DNA of 46,054 nt. Source: Prevotellaceae bacterium. Its GTDB lineage: Bacteria > Bacteroidota > Bacteroidia > Bacteroidales > Bacteroidaceae. The stretch is taken from contig JABZLB010000023.1 in NCBI GenBank assembly GCA_015256945.1, forward strand, positions 1 through 46,054. The letters are read 5' to 3'. Both the position numbers and the translations under genes were made by a program. The notes under the pieces are model-generated. The model did not search any database and was not told where the DNA came from. It worked only from the letters and a program-made list of their open reading frames with translations. Each line of letters opens with the position of its first letter. The first letter of the stretch is position 1. Shown here piece after piece: positions 7,812 to 16,204 of this stretch.

Positions 7812-9026
7812 ATGTTGATTAATTTTACAATAGACAATACAACCATTGTCATGGCTTCCATATTGATTGGTATGGCAATTATTTGCTCCATGATGAGTCC
7901 GTTCTTCAGATTCAGGAAGCCTTTGGACCGTTCATCTGCCGGCAACCAGCAGGAAGATGGCAATAACAACGAAATAACCGATACGGCAAAACGCTTACCA
8001 CCGCTTTCGGTTATCCTTACCCCACACGACGAAGCCGACCAGTTGGAGAAGCATTTACCATCTATTCTCTATCAGAAATACCCGGCAGGGTTTCAGGTTA
8101 TTGTTGTTGTTGAGAAAGGACAAAACCAGGTTGAAGACACGTTAACGCGCATAGAGAACAATTATAAGGCCAATCCGGCAGACGCTTCACTCTATATTAC
8201 CTACATCCCTGAAACGTCGAGGTATATGAGTCGCAAAAAACTCAGCATTACAGTAGGTGTAAAAGCCGCCCTCAACGAGCACGTTTTGCTCACCGAACCT
8301 TGTTGTAAGCCCTCGTCTTCCTTATGGTTACAAACAATGGCTGCACAGCTGTTAACCGGTAATAATTTTGTCATTGGCTATGGAGCATATTGTAATGAGG
8401 TGTCATCGTTTAAGCGGTTCCAGCGCCTTTATACCGATTTTTACTTGCTTCGTGAAGCCAAAAAGGGGCATCCTTACCGTACACAAAGCTATAATATACT
8501 GTTTAATAAGAGCGCGTTTATGCAGCAGGAAGGGTTCCGTGGCAGCCTTAACATGTGCCGTGGTGAATATGATTTCTTAGTCAATAAATACGCAACGCGC
8601 AACGTTGGCCTCGTTACCGACCACAATGCGTGGATGATTGAAGATGCACCATCGCGCAAAACATGGCTCAACAACCACATATTCTATCTCCATACCAGGC
8701 GAATTCTGAAGAGGGGGACAATGCACAGACTTTGGTTTAACCTCGATCAGATTGCCCTTCACGGTAATTTTATATTGGAAATTGCTGCACTCGTGTATGG
8801 AATTTTAAGCGCAAATATGGTTCTTGCAGCCGTATCATGCGTTGCGTTTCTTATATCGTTCATCATCCGTACTGTCCTTGCGCATAAGGCTGCACGGAGT
8901 TTTGACGAGAATATTCCAGCATGGTCATGTTTCCCTTACGAAATATCTCTTGTGTGGCATAACCTTACATACCTTGCAAGATATGCCAGAACCAACAAGC
9001 TCGAATTCACGACGCATAAACAATAA
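7812..9026 (+). CDS. Glycosyltransferase family 2-like membrane protein with altered catalytic motifs
   Basis: A 404-aa protein with an N-terminal membrane helix (about residues 10-30), a GT-A-type domain (about 62-300) and two C-terminal hydrophobic segments (about 315-360). The fold is recognisable from PPLSVILTPHDEADQLEKHL and SRKKLSITVGVKAAL. The usual metal-binding DxD position reads E162-P163-C164. The later acidic motif reads GEYD (251-254), and the QxxRW-type motif is not evident around residues 285-297. As known for GT2 enzymes, these residues bind the nucleotide sugar and catalyse transfer, so activity is doubtful. It sits 30 nt after lysA and 17 nt before another glycosyltransferase-like gene. 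Confidence 0.75.
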   Translation: MLINFTIDNTTIVMASILIGMAIICSMMSPFFRFRKPLDRSSAGNQQEDGNNNEITDTAKRLPPLSVILTPHDEADQLEKHLPSILYQKYPAGFQVIVVVEKGQNQVEDTLTRIENNYKANPADASLYITYIPETSRYMSRKKLSITVGVKAALNEHVLLTEPCCKPSSSLWLQTMAAQLLTGNNFVIGYGAYCNEVSSFKRFQRLYTDFYLLREAKKGHPYRTQSYNILFNKSAFMQQEGFRGSLNMCRGEYDFLVNKYATRNVGLVTDHNAWMIEDAPSRKTWLNNHIFYLHTRRILKRGTMHRLWFNLDQIALHGNFILEIAALVYGILSANMVLAAVSCVAFLISFIIRTVLAHKAARSFDENIPAWSCFPYEISLVWHNLTYLARYARTNKLEFTTHKQ

Positions 9027-9043
9027 CAAGCAAACGGCTATTT

Positions 9044-10207
9044 ATGAAGCAGCATAAGATCCTGTTTTTTGTGCCTCGTCATATCAACGCTAAAGACATT
9101 CACCGCGAACTTATAACACATTTGCAAGCGTGTTTGTCGGCTGAAGCTTACGTAAACCTGGTAACATCTGATACCAAGAAGGATGCTGTCCGGCTTTCTG
9201 ACTATGATATTATCCACATCTTCGGGTGCTGGAGCAACAGTGCTTACAGGCTCGCCTCCAGGGCTTATGATCATAATGTCCCATATTTGCTTACGCCTTT
9301 AGGTGCCCTGCAGCCTTGGGAAATGGCACAACACCGCCGTTCTCTGCTCTTCAGCAGACAGCATAAGCTTACGTCAAAAGCCGCAGCCGTGCATGTTTGT
9401 GGGAAATTAGAACAGGAAACTTTCACGCATTTAGGATGGAACAAACGGCAGGAAGTAATTAAAAATCCTGTTTTAACCAGTCAGATTTCTTTTGAAGAGG
9501 CTGCTGCCCAACTACAAAATCTCTATCAAAAGATTCTTGATTCGAATGCACGTTTGTTAATGAACGAAACCTCTCAACAGGTAATTGGTTCTCTGTTACA
9601 ATTAGGAGTAAACAATAATGTACTCCATTTGCGCGACCATATCATAAAGCTTCAGCAAACGTTTGAGACACTAACTCCTGACGACTGGCGCCGAATTTTA
9701 ATCTATGCACAGGAAGAACATATCACCATACCGCTAAAAGAAGGTATACTCAGGCTTCACAGGGATATACCGGAAGCCAATGTTGACGACATCGACAGGT
9801 TTAAATCAGACATTGTTTACCCCACAGGCGACCTGAAAGCAGACGCATTACTTTCAAAAAATCTGCTGTTGCGCAACAAGGTAAAAGAGGTTTTTGCTAC
9901 ACGCGGACATGATGAACGAACGCTCTGTACGCTCCTGTTAAACCTGAACTATGAGCTTTCGCACCACAAAGCACCCTTACTTCATTTAGTTAATATTTAC
10001 CAGTTTATCCGCTTTACCAACCTCGATGAGGACATGGTAAAGGATATGGTGCACGAGTTAAGCCTTGACGACCTCGCAGGTCGCTTAATGATTGTCATGC
10101 AAGACTTTCTCAAACTAACAGAAGGATTTATGCCTTTCGTCCCTAAAGACGACAAGCATGTAAAACCATTATTAAAAGAACTCACAAAATTTGGGACATA
10201 TAAATGA
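9044..10207 (+). CDS. GT-B N-terminal-like protein with an unassigned C-terminal half
   Basis: The first 150 residues of this 387-aa protein look like the acceptor half of a GT4 (GT-B) glycosyltransferase. DIIHIFGCWSNSAYRLASRA, VPYLLTPLGALQPWE and VIKNPV follow the family order. The second half has no donor-sugar Rossmann domain and no E-x7-E motif. Instead it is mainly predicted helical (residues 160-387), with segments such as TPDDWRRILIYAQEEHI and DLAGRLMIVMQDFLKLTEGFM. Its stop overlaps the fbp start as ATGA, pointing to translational coupling with gluconeogenesis. I do not recognise the C-terminal domain. It may be a non-catalytic or regulatory partner of the preceding GT2-like protein. 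Confidence 0.65.
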   Translation: MKQHKILFFVPRHINAKDIHRELITHLQACLSAEAYVNLVTSDTKKDAVRLSDYDIIHIFGCWSNSAYRLASRAYDHNVPYLLTPLGALQPWEMAQHRRSLLFSRQHKLTSKAAAVHVCGKLEQETFTHLGWNKRQEVIKNPVLTSQISFEEAAAQLQNLYQKILDSNARLLMNETSQQVIGSLLQLGVNNNVLHLRDHIIKLQQTFETLTPDDWRRILIYAQEEHITIPLKEGILRLHRDIPEANVDDIDRFKSDIVYPTGDLKADALLSKNLLLRNKVKEVFATRGHDERTLCTLLLNLNYELSHHKAPLLHLVNIYQFIRFTNLDEDMVKDMVHELSLDDLAGRLMIVMQDFLKLTEGFMPFVPKDDKHVKPLLKELTKFGTYK

Positions 10208-12267
10208 TTATAAATGAGCCTATACACTATAAAACTACAATTAATTCTGCCGACATGAAGAAAAGCAAGCACTACGACATTGGGAACGATATGCGATACT
10301 TGCAATTGCTTTCCAACTCATTTCCAACAATAGCCGAAGCAAGTACTGAGATTATTAATCTTCAGGCTATTCTTAATTTACCAAAGGCCACCGAGCATTT
10401 CATTGCCGATATACACGGCGAATACGAGGCTTTTCAACACATTTTGAAGAACGCTTCGGGTAATATAAAACGTAAAGTCAATGAGCTTTTCGGAACCACA
10501 CTGCGCGAAACCGAGAAGCGTGAGCTTTGTACGCTCATTTATTATCCCGAGCAAAAGCTGGAGCTTGTGAAAGCAGCCGAACCCGATATTAACGACTGGT
10601 ATCACATTACATTGCATCATCTTGTTGCCATTTGCCGGGATGTATCGAGCAAATATACCCGTTCGAAGGTAAGAAAATCGCTGCCTGTCGACTTCTCCTA
10701 CATTATACAGGAGTTGCTCCATGAAAGAACCGAAGACACAGACAAGACTGCTTACGTCAACGTTATTATTGATACGATTATCTCTACCGGCCGTGCCGAC
10801 GACTTTATCATTGCTATTTCGAACGTCATTCAGCGGTTAACCATTGACCAGCTGCACATTCTCGGTGATATTTACGACCGTGGACCCGGTGCCCATAAGA
10901 TTATAGACCTGCTCGAAAATTACCATCATTGGGACATTACATGGGGTAACCACGACATCTTATGGATGGGAGCCGCAGCAGGAAACGATGCTTGTATGTG
11001 CAGCGTTATCAGGTTATCGCTGCGCTATGGCAACCTGTCGACCTTAGAAGACGGCTATGGAATAAACCTCGTTCCACTGGCAACGTTCTCCATGGACCAT
11101 TATATGGACGACCCATGCACCGAGTTTTTACCGAAGCTTTCAGGAGGATCTGAACACATGGACGACAAAACCCGACTGCTTACGGCACGTATGCACAAAG
11201 CCATTGCCGTGCTCCAGTTTAAGGTTGAGGCCCAACTGTATGAACAACACCCCGAGTGGGGCATGAAAGACAGGGAACTATTCAACAGCATTAACTACAA
11301 AAAAGGTACCATTACAGTCAATAACGTTGAGTATCCTATGACAAGCTGTAGCTTCCCTACCATCGATCCCTCCTGCCCCAACAAACTTACTTCCGAAGAA
11401 GTTGAGCTGTTAGAGAAACTGCACCACAGTTTCGGTGTAAGCGAAAAACTACACAAACATATCCGCACACTGCTGGCACATGGCAATATGTACAACATTT
11501 TCAACAACAATCTGCTTTTTCATGCCTCCGTCCCATTGAATGCAGACGGTATCATGAAAGAAGTAGAGATTGCTCCAAAACACAAATGCGCAGGAATAGA
11601 ACTGATGAAAGAGGTGGGCATGCTCATCCGTTCGGCTTTCCAATCAGATACAAATCCTACTGAGAAACAGTACGCAATCGACTATTTTATGTACCTGTGG
11701 TGCGGTCCTGACAGTCCGCTTTTCGACAAGTCGAAGATGGCAACCTTTGAGCGTTACTTTATAAAGGATAAACAAACGCATGAGGAAGAAAAGGGCAATT
11801 ACTTTAAATTGCGCGACAATGAGGATGAATGCGACTATATTATGAACAGTTTTGGCGTAACAGGTAAGAACAGACACATCATCAATGGCCATGTACCCGT
11901 AAAGGTTGGCAAGGGTGAAACTCCCATCAAGGCTAATGGAAAGCTGATGGTTATCGATGGCGGTTTCTCGCAAGCCTACCATAAGGAGACCGGCATTGCA
12001 GGCTATACACTGGTATATCACAGCCGTGGTTTCCAGCTGGTACAGCACGAACCCTTTACAAGTACAGAAGATGCGATACTGAGCGGTACCGATATTAAAT
12101 CTACTACACAAATAGTAGAGATGTCTGCCCACCGCATGTTGGTGGCCGATACCGACAAGGGAAAGGAACTGAATGCACAGATAACCGACCTCGAGGAGCT
12201 GCTATACGCCTATCGGCACGGTTATATTAACGAACGGGAACGAAAGAATCAATCTCCCGTAAAATAA
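10204..12267 (+). CDS. fbp: Class III fructose-1,6-bisphosphatase
   Basis: This enzyme converts fructose-1,6-bisphosphate to fructose-6-phosphate in gluconeogenesis. The 687-aa length matches the large Firmicutes/Bacteroidetes class III type (Bacillus subtilis Fbp), not the roughly 330-aa class I enzyme. The metallophosphoesterase motifs are intact: FIADIHGEYEAF (about residue 66), LGDIYDRGPGAHK and WGNHDILWMGA. Later NGHVPVK and MVIDGGFSQ segments supply the remaining metal-site histidine and core residues. The ATG at 10204 overlaps the upstream stop by 4 nt. An alternative ATG lies at 10255. A clear terminator follows 9 nt after the stop. Confidence 0.95.
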   Translation: MIINEPIHYKTTINSADMKKSKHYDIGNDMRYLQLLSNSFPTIAEASTEIINLQAILNLPKATEHFIADIHGEYEAFQHILKNASGNIKRKVNELFGTTLRETEKRELCTLIYYPEQKLELVKAAEPDINDWYHITLHHLVAICRDVSSKYTRSKVRKSLPVDFSYIIQELLHERTEDTDKTAYVNVIIDTIISTGRADDFIIAISNVIQRLTIDQLHILGDIYDRGPGAHKIIDLLENYHHWDITWGNHDILWMGAAAGNDACMCSVIRLSLRYGNLSTLEDGYGINLVPLATFSMDHYMDDPCTEFLPKLSGGSEHMDDKTRLLTARMHKAIAVLQFKVEAQLYEQHPEWGMKDRELFNSINYKKGTITVNNVEYPMTSCSFPTIDPSCPNKLTSEEVELLEKLHHSFGVSEKLHKHIRTLLAHGNMYNIFNNNLLFHASVPLNADGIMKEVEIAPKHKCAGIELMKEVGMLIRSAFQSDTNPTEKQYAIDYFMYLWCGPDSPLFDKSKMATFERYFIKDKQTHEEEKGNYFKLRDNEDECDYIMNSFGVTGKNRHIINGHVPVKVGKGETPIKANGKLMVIDGGFSQAYHKETGIAGYTLVYHSRGFQLVQHEPFTSTEDAILSGTDIKSTTQIVEMSAHRMLVADTDKGKELNAQITDLEELLYAYRHGYINERERKNQSPVK

Positions 12268-12275
12268 TTATTATG

Positions 12276-12310
12276 AAGCCTGTATGATTCGTCCATACAG
12301 GCTTTCTTTT
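12276..12310 (+). terminator. Terminator after fbp
   Basis: Arms AAGCCTGTATG (12276-12286) and CATACAGGCTT (12294-12304) pair perfectly over 11 bp around a 7-nt loop and are followed by a T-rich run. It ends the lysC-to-fbp gene run. Confidence 0.9.
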
Positions 12311-12457
12311 TCTAAAATTGTTGTAGTCTGCCTGTTTTGCAAAAACGTTTATTATAAACATATTTCGTGTTTATGCTTGTTTTGCAGAACCATTATGCCT
12401 GTTCTGTAACAGCTATACCCTGCTACGTCCCTTACCTTATAACGTATTTGTCATTGT

Positions 12458-12540
12458 TCGACGGCCGTCAGCAGCGCGTACGGCGATCGTCAGACAACGC
12501 GTGTGGCGGCCGTCAGCTGCACTGCTGACGGCCGCCACAC
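12458..12540. repeat. GC-rich palindromic repeat cluster, copy B
   Basis: In the 357-bp gap between the convergent fbp and DUF3127 genes. Positions 12501-12517 and 12524-12540 are a perfect 17-bp inverted repeat with a 6-nt loop. Immediately before it, 12464-12491 repeat the 28-bp core of the cluster at 2924-2951 in inverse orientation with one mismatch. The rest of the gap (12311-12457) is AT-rich and shows nothing else. Confidence 0.88.
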
Positions 12541-12564
12541 CATGAACTTTACAATGCAAAATAA

Positions 12565-12598
12565 ATGTGGCAACGCCATTAATCAGGCATTGCCACAT
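12565..12598 (-). terminator. Terminator-like hairpin after the DUF3127 gene
   Basis: Arms 12565-12577 and 12586-12598 pair over 13 bp with one wobble around an 8-nt loop. On the minus strand it follows the gene stop by 26 nt and is followed by a T-rich stretch. Confidence 0.75.
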
Positions 12599-12624
12599 CA
12601 TAATTCTTTATGCTTTACGCCCTT

Positions 12625-13056
12625 TTAGAAAGGTAAATCGTCATCATTTCCTTCACCATTGCTCAACGGGTCAGTACCAGCCTGCGCATTATTGGCAGGA
12701 GCAACGGGAGCAGAACCGAGCTGAGAAGCAGGTGCAGCAGCCTGAACGCCGGCATTGAGGCTGTTGGCATCAATATGATCTACTCTGAAAGCACTGATGT
12801 CATTAAAGTATTTATCTTGCCATGCACGGGCATTAATATCCAGCCAAACATGCACAGCATCGCCCTGATGGATATTGAACTGCTCAATTTTATCAGCACC
12901 AAATACACGGAAAAGGCATGCTCTTGGGTACTGATCCTTCGTCTGTATGACGTATTCCTGCGACTTCCATGCGTTACCCGTCCTGCTCGATACGCCTTCT
13001 TTGGCCGGGTATTCTTTAATAATTATTCCCTCTACTTCTATACCTTGTAATGCCAT
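12625..13056 (-). CDS. DUF3127-family protein with SSB-like acidic tail
   Basis: The 143-aa protein has an OB-fold-like N-terminal domain (about residues 1-100) that I recognise as DUF3127, a Bacteroidetes-enriched family. A flexible Ala/Pro/Gly-rich linker and the terminal sequence DDDLPF follow. In true SSB the C-terminal DDDIPF peptide recruits replication and repair enzymes, so the same end here suggests a single-strand DNA-binding or SSB-mimicking role. That is inference: the domain itself is uncharacterised to my knowledge. A canonical ssb is present separately at 45012-45350. It is transcribed alone from its own promoter, divergent from dnaN, and ends at a hairpin. Confidence 0.82.
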   Translation of the reverse strand: MALQGIEVEGIIIKEYPAKEGVSSRTGNAWKSQEYVIQTKDQYPRACLFRVFGADKIEQFNIHQGDAVHVWLDINARAWQDKYFNDISAFRVDHIDANSLNAGVQAAAPASQLGSAPVAPANNAQAGTDPLSNGEGNDDDLPF

Positions 13057-13096
13057 AGCTTAATTTTTAGTAATGTTTACCTAAATATATAGTTTG

Positions 13097-13128
13097 CGAA
13101 AGTAAGCAATTTATCAATAAATAACAAA
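13097..13128 (-). promoter_or_regulatory. Promoter of the DUF3127 gene
   Basis: Minus-strand TTTG (13125-13128), a 20-nt spacer and TACTTTCG (13097-13104) fit the Bacteroidetes pattern with one mismatch in the -7 box. The gene begins 40 nt downstream. Confidence 0.5.
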
Positions 13129-13175
13129 CAAACGTTCCATAAAAATCAAAAAAAACGAAAAATAACAATTCCATT

Positions 13176-13206
13176 TTTAGTTTCTCCTAATTTATTATTA
13201 ACTTTG
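13176..13206 (+). promoter_or_regulatory. Promoter of dnaN
   Basis: TTTA (13176-13179), a 19-nt spacer and TAACTTTG (13199-13206) lie 38 nt before the dnaN start. The surrounding 190 bp between dnaN and the divergent DUF3127 gene are very AT-rich. Confidence 0.55.
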
Positions 13207-13244
13207 TGATGTAATGACAGAAGTAAAACAAAATAAAAATATTC

Positions 13245-14369
13245 ATGAAATTTACCTTATCAAGCAGTGCTCTCAGTAGCCGCTTACAAACACTTGCTAA
13301 AGTTATTAACAGTAAAAATTCGCTCCCTATTCTTGAGAGTTTTCTGTTTCAGGTGCATAACGGTCAGCTCACAATTACTGCATCCGATAGTGAGAATGTA
13401 ATGCAGACAAGCCTTGCACTCGATCAGTTCGATACCGACGGCAACTTTGCAATACCCAGCCATACCGTGCTCGATGCGGTAAAAGAGCTACCCGAACAGC
13501 CGCTTACGTTCGAAGTAAACATGAATACTTATGAAGTAACGGCTGGCTACCAGAACGGTCAATACCAGTTTACGGCACAAAATGCAGATGAGTATCCACA
13601 AACAGCTCCGATTCAGAACGATGTTCACGCCATAACCATTGATGCTGCTGCGCTGAACAATAACATCAATCGTACGCTGTTTGCTACCGACAACAACGAA
13701 ATAAGACCTGTAATGAACGGTATTTATTTCGACCTTACAACCGACTGCCTGGCCTTTGTTGCCAGCGACGGCCATAAGCTTGTACGTTGTCGCGACTATG
13801 CTATAAAAAGCGAAACTCCGGCAGCTTTCATCCTTCCCAAGAAGCCTGCAATGCTGTTAAAGAACGTCCTTGATAAAGACAGCGGAGACGTTGTCATTAA
13901 ATTTAATTCGAGTTCAGCCGAAATTCAGTTTGCCGAAGGCAAGCTGTCATGCCGCCTTATTGAAGGTAATTATCCCAACTATAATGCTGCAATACCCAAC
14001 GATAACCCCAACGAGCTTACCATTGACCGCAAGTCTTTGCTGAGCGCTATTCGCCGCATCCTGCCCTTTGCCAGCATGAGCAGCCAGCTTATCCGGTTCC
14101 GTTTAGAGGCAGGTATGCTTGAATTATCGTCAGAAGACATTGACTTTGCAACACGTGCCAAGGAAAGTCTGGTATGCGAATATACGGGTTCGCCTTTACA
14201 AATAGGCTTCCGCGGCGACTTCTTTACCGATATTCTGAACTCGATTGATACGGACGAGCTTAAGATTAAGCTTGGCGACCCCAGCAGAGCAGGTATTGTT
14301 GTACCCAGCAAACAGCCTGAAAATGAGGATGTGCTGATGCTTATCATGCCACTGCTCCTCAACGATTAA
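13245..14369 (+). CDS. dnaN: DNA polymerase III sliding clamp (beta subunit)
   Basis: DnaN forms the dimeric ring that tethers the replicative polymerase to DNA. The 374-aa protein has the full three-domain length. It opens with the typical MKFTLSSSALSSRLQTLAKVINSKNSLPILESF. NEIRPVMNGIYFDL, SDGHKLVRC and FILPKKPAMLLKNVL mark the second domain. The C-terminal end, VLMLIMPLLLND, keeps the hydrophobic MPL element of the clamp's partner-binding groove. A DnaQ-type exonuclease starts 11 nt after its stop, so clamp and exonuclease are likely made together. The gene is not next to dnaA here. Confidence 0.96.
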   Translation: MKFTLSSSALSSRLQTLAKVINSKNSLPILESFLFQVHNGQLTITASDSENVMQTSLALDQFDTDGNFAIPSHTVLDAVKELPEQPLTFEVNMNTYEVTAGYQNGQYQFTAQNADEYPQTAPIQNDVHAITIDAAALNNNINRTLFATDNNEIRPVMNGIYFDLTTDCLAFVASDGHKLVRCRDYAIKSETPAAFILPKKPAMLLKNVLDKDSGDVVIKFNSSSAEIQFAEGKLSCRLIEGNYPNYNAAIPNDNPNELTIDRKSLLSAIRRILPFASMSSQLIRFRLEAGMLELSSEDIDFATRAKESLVCEYTGSPLQIGFRGDFFTDILNSIDTDELKIKLGDPSRAGIVVPSKQPENEDVLMLIMPLLLND

Positions 14370-14380
14370 ACCGTAATTAC

Positions 14381-15253
14381 ATGCGACTTCAACTTACAAA
14401 ACCGCTGGTCGTCTTCGATTTGGAGACGACCGGTCTTGATTTAGTCAACGACCGAATTATTCAAATATCGTATATAAAGGTATGCCCTGACGACGCAGAG
14501 GGAGAAGAACAACGCAAAAGTATTTTTATCAATCCCGGCAAACCTATTCCCGATTTCGTACAGGAGCTGACAGGAATAACTGAGGAAATGGTGAAGGATG
14601 CGCCAACCTTTAAGCAGATTGCCAAAAATCTGGCCGAGACATTTACGGGTTGCGACTTTGCTGGTTTTAACTCAAACCGCTTCGATGTACCCATGCTTGC
14701 AGAGGAATTTCTCCGTGCAGGCGTCGACTTTGACTTCTCACGCTGCCGGCTTATCGATGCACAAACCATCTTTCACAAGCGCGAGCCACGCAATCTGGCA
14801 GCAGCATACCGGTTCTATACCGGTCATAAGATGGAAGATGACTTTCGTGCACACCGTGCCGATCAGGACACAGAGGCGACCTATCGTGTGCTTCAGGGAC
14901 AACTTGATAAATATAATCCGGATACCGTAGAAGAGGAATCACTGGCACTGCCCAACGATATGAATGTACTGAATGAAGAATCGAAGATGAACGATTTTGT
15001 CGATTTCGCAGGACGAATTGTCTGGCAAGATATGAAAGGTACAGACGGAAAGCCGCTGCTTGACGCCAATGGGAAACCACGCCGGCAGGAGGTTTTCAAC
15101 TTCGGAAAATACAAAGGATGGGCAGTAACCGACGTTTTGCATCGTGATGCAGGATATTACAGCTGGATGCTTTCATCAGACTTTACTTTGAATACCAAAC
15201 AGGTTCTTACACGTATACGACTGAGAGAAGCCAAGTTGAATATGAACAATTAA
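14381..15253 (+). CDS. DnaQ-like DEDDh 3'-5' exonuclease
   Basis: A 290-aa exonuclease of the DnaQ superfamily, probably a proofreading-type or repair nuclease. The DEDDh residues are visible: D13 and E15 in VFDLETTG, D102 in SNRFDVPML, and H158/D163 in HRADQD. The C-terminal part (about residues 205-280, including FNFGKYKGWAVTDVLHRDAGYYSWML) resembles the small domain found at the end of exodeoxyribonuclease X-like enzymes, with unknown role. It follows dnaN by 11 nt. This placement suggests cooperation with the clamp, but whether it is the polymerase III epsilon subunit is not certain, as Bacteroidetes carry several DnaQ paralogs. Confidence 0.88.
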   Translation: MRLQLTKPLVVFDLETTGLDLVNDRIIQISYIKVCPDDAEGEEQRKSIFINPGKPIPDFVQELTGITEEMVKDAPTFKQIAKNLAETFTGCDFAGFNSNRFDVPMLAEEFLRAGVDFDFSRCRLIDAQTIFHKREPRNLAAAYRFYTGHKMEDDFRAHRADQDTEATYRVLQGQLDKYNPDTVEEESLALPNDMNVLNEESKMNDFVDFAGRIVWQDMKGTDGKPLLDANGKPRRQEVFNFGKYKGWAVTDVLHRDAGYYSWMLSSDFTLNTKQVLTRIRLREAKLNMNN

Positions 15254-15282
15254 AACTATAAGGTCGATTTTAAAAGACGGAA

Positions 15283-16197
15283 GTGCGTATGAGGTTACAT
15301 ATTTTATTCGTATTTCTCTTGATATGGGGTTCTGGTTTAGACGCTCATGCACAAGAGCTGAATGCCAAAATTACCATTAACCATAACCAGATACAGGGTA
15401 CTGACGTCTCTGTTTTTGAAAATCTGGAACAAACGTTAACCCAATTCGTTAACGAACGGCAGTGGACTAACTTGCAGTTTCAGAAAAACGAGCGCATCAA
15501 CTGCAATTTTAACATCACTGTAACCAAATACGATAAAACATCAAATACCTTTACATGCAAGGCTCTCATACAAGCTAACCGGCCGGTTTACAACGCATCT
15601 TACACTACTACCCTGTATAATAACGTTGACAACGACTTCAATTTCAGCTTTGCACAATTTGACCAATTAGAGTTTAATGAGGAAGCAATCAGCAACCAGT
15701 TAACGGCTCTCTTTGCCTATTATGCCTATTTAATCATAGGCATGAACCTTGACAGTTTCTCACCTATGGGTGGAACCGACATACTGCAGCGTTGTATGAA
15801 TTTGACAAACAACGCACAAAACCTACAATTTACAGGGTGGAAGTCGTTCGACAATAACCGTAACCGCTTTGCCATTATCAATGATTATCTTGATGGTGCC
15901 ATGCAGCCCTTCAGACAATTACAATACGATTACTATCGTAAAGGCCTTGACGAAATGGCGACAAATGCGGACAGAGGACGTACAGAAGTGACAAAAGCAT
16001 TGGAGAATGACTTAAAAAAATGTCACGAAGACCGTCCTACAAGTTTGCTCCCACAAATATGGACCGACTATAAACGCGACGAGTTGGCCAGTATTTATAA
16101 AGGTAAAGGCACACAAAAAGAAAAGGAATCAGTTTATGACATTTTGTTTTCTATCAACGCATCACAGAATAATGCGTGGGAGAAAATAAAACAATAA
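15283..16197 (+). CDS. DUF4835 / PorD-like secreted protein
   Basis: The 304-aa protein has an N-terminal signal peptide (about residues 1-23, ending near AHA-QEL) and matches my recollection of the DUF4835 family. This family includes PorD of Porphyromonas gingivalis, linked to type IX secretion. Supporting features are the early strand ELNAKITINHNQIQGTD and the central NEEAISNQLTALFAYYAYLIIGMNLDSFSPMGG, whose aromatic-rich pattern is typical. It lies 29 nt after the exonuclease gene and 7 nt before recN, a conserved Bacteroidetes neighbourhood. The role in T9SS assembly is known only for relatives. Many genomes keep the protein without obvious gliding. Confidence 0.8.
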   Translation: MRMRLHILFVFLLIWGSGLDAHAQELNAKITINHNQIQGTDVSVFENLEQTLTQFVNERQWTNLQFQKNERINCNFNITVTKYDKTSNTFTCKALIQANRPVYNASYTTTLYNNVDNDFNFSFAQFDQLEFNEEAISNQLTALFAYYAYLIIGMNLDSFSPMGGTDILQRCMNLTNNAQNLQFTGWKSFDNNRNRFAIINDYLDGAMQPFRQLQYDYYRKGLDEMATNADRGRTEVTKALENDLKKCHEDRPTSLLPQIWTDYKRDELASIYKGKGTQKEKESVYDILFSINASQNNAWEKIKQ

Positions 16198-16204
16198 CAA
16201 ACGT

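Noticed and set aside
11644..12132. 162-codon minus-strand frame inside fbp
   Set aside because: Antisense shadow of the fbp coding region with no independent support.
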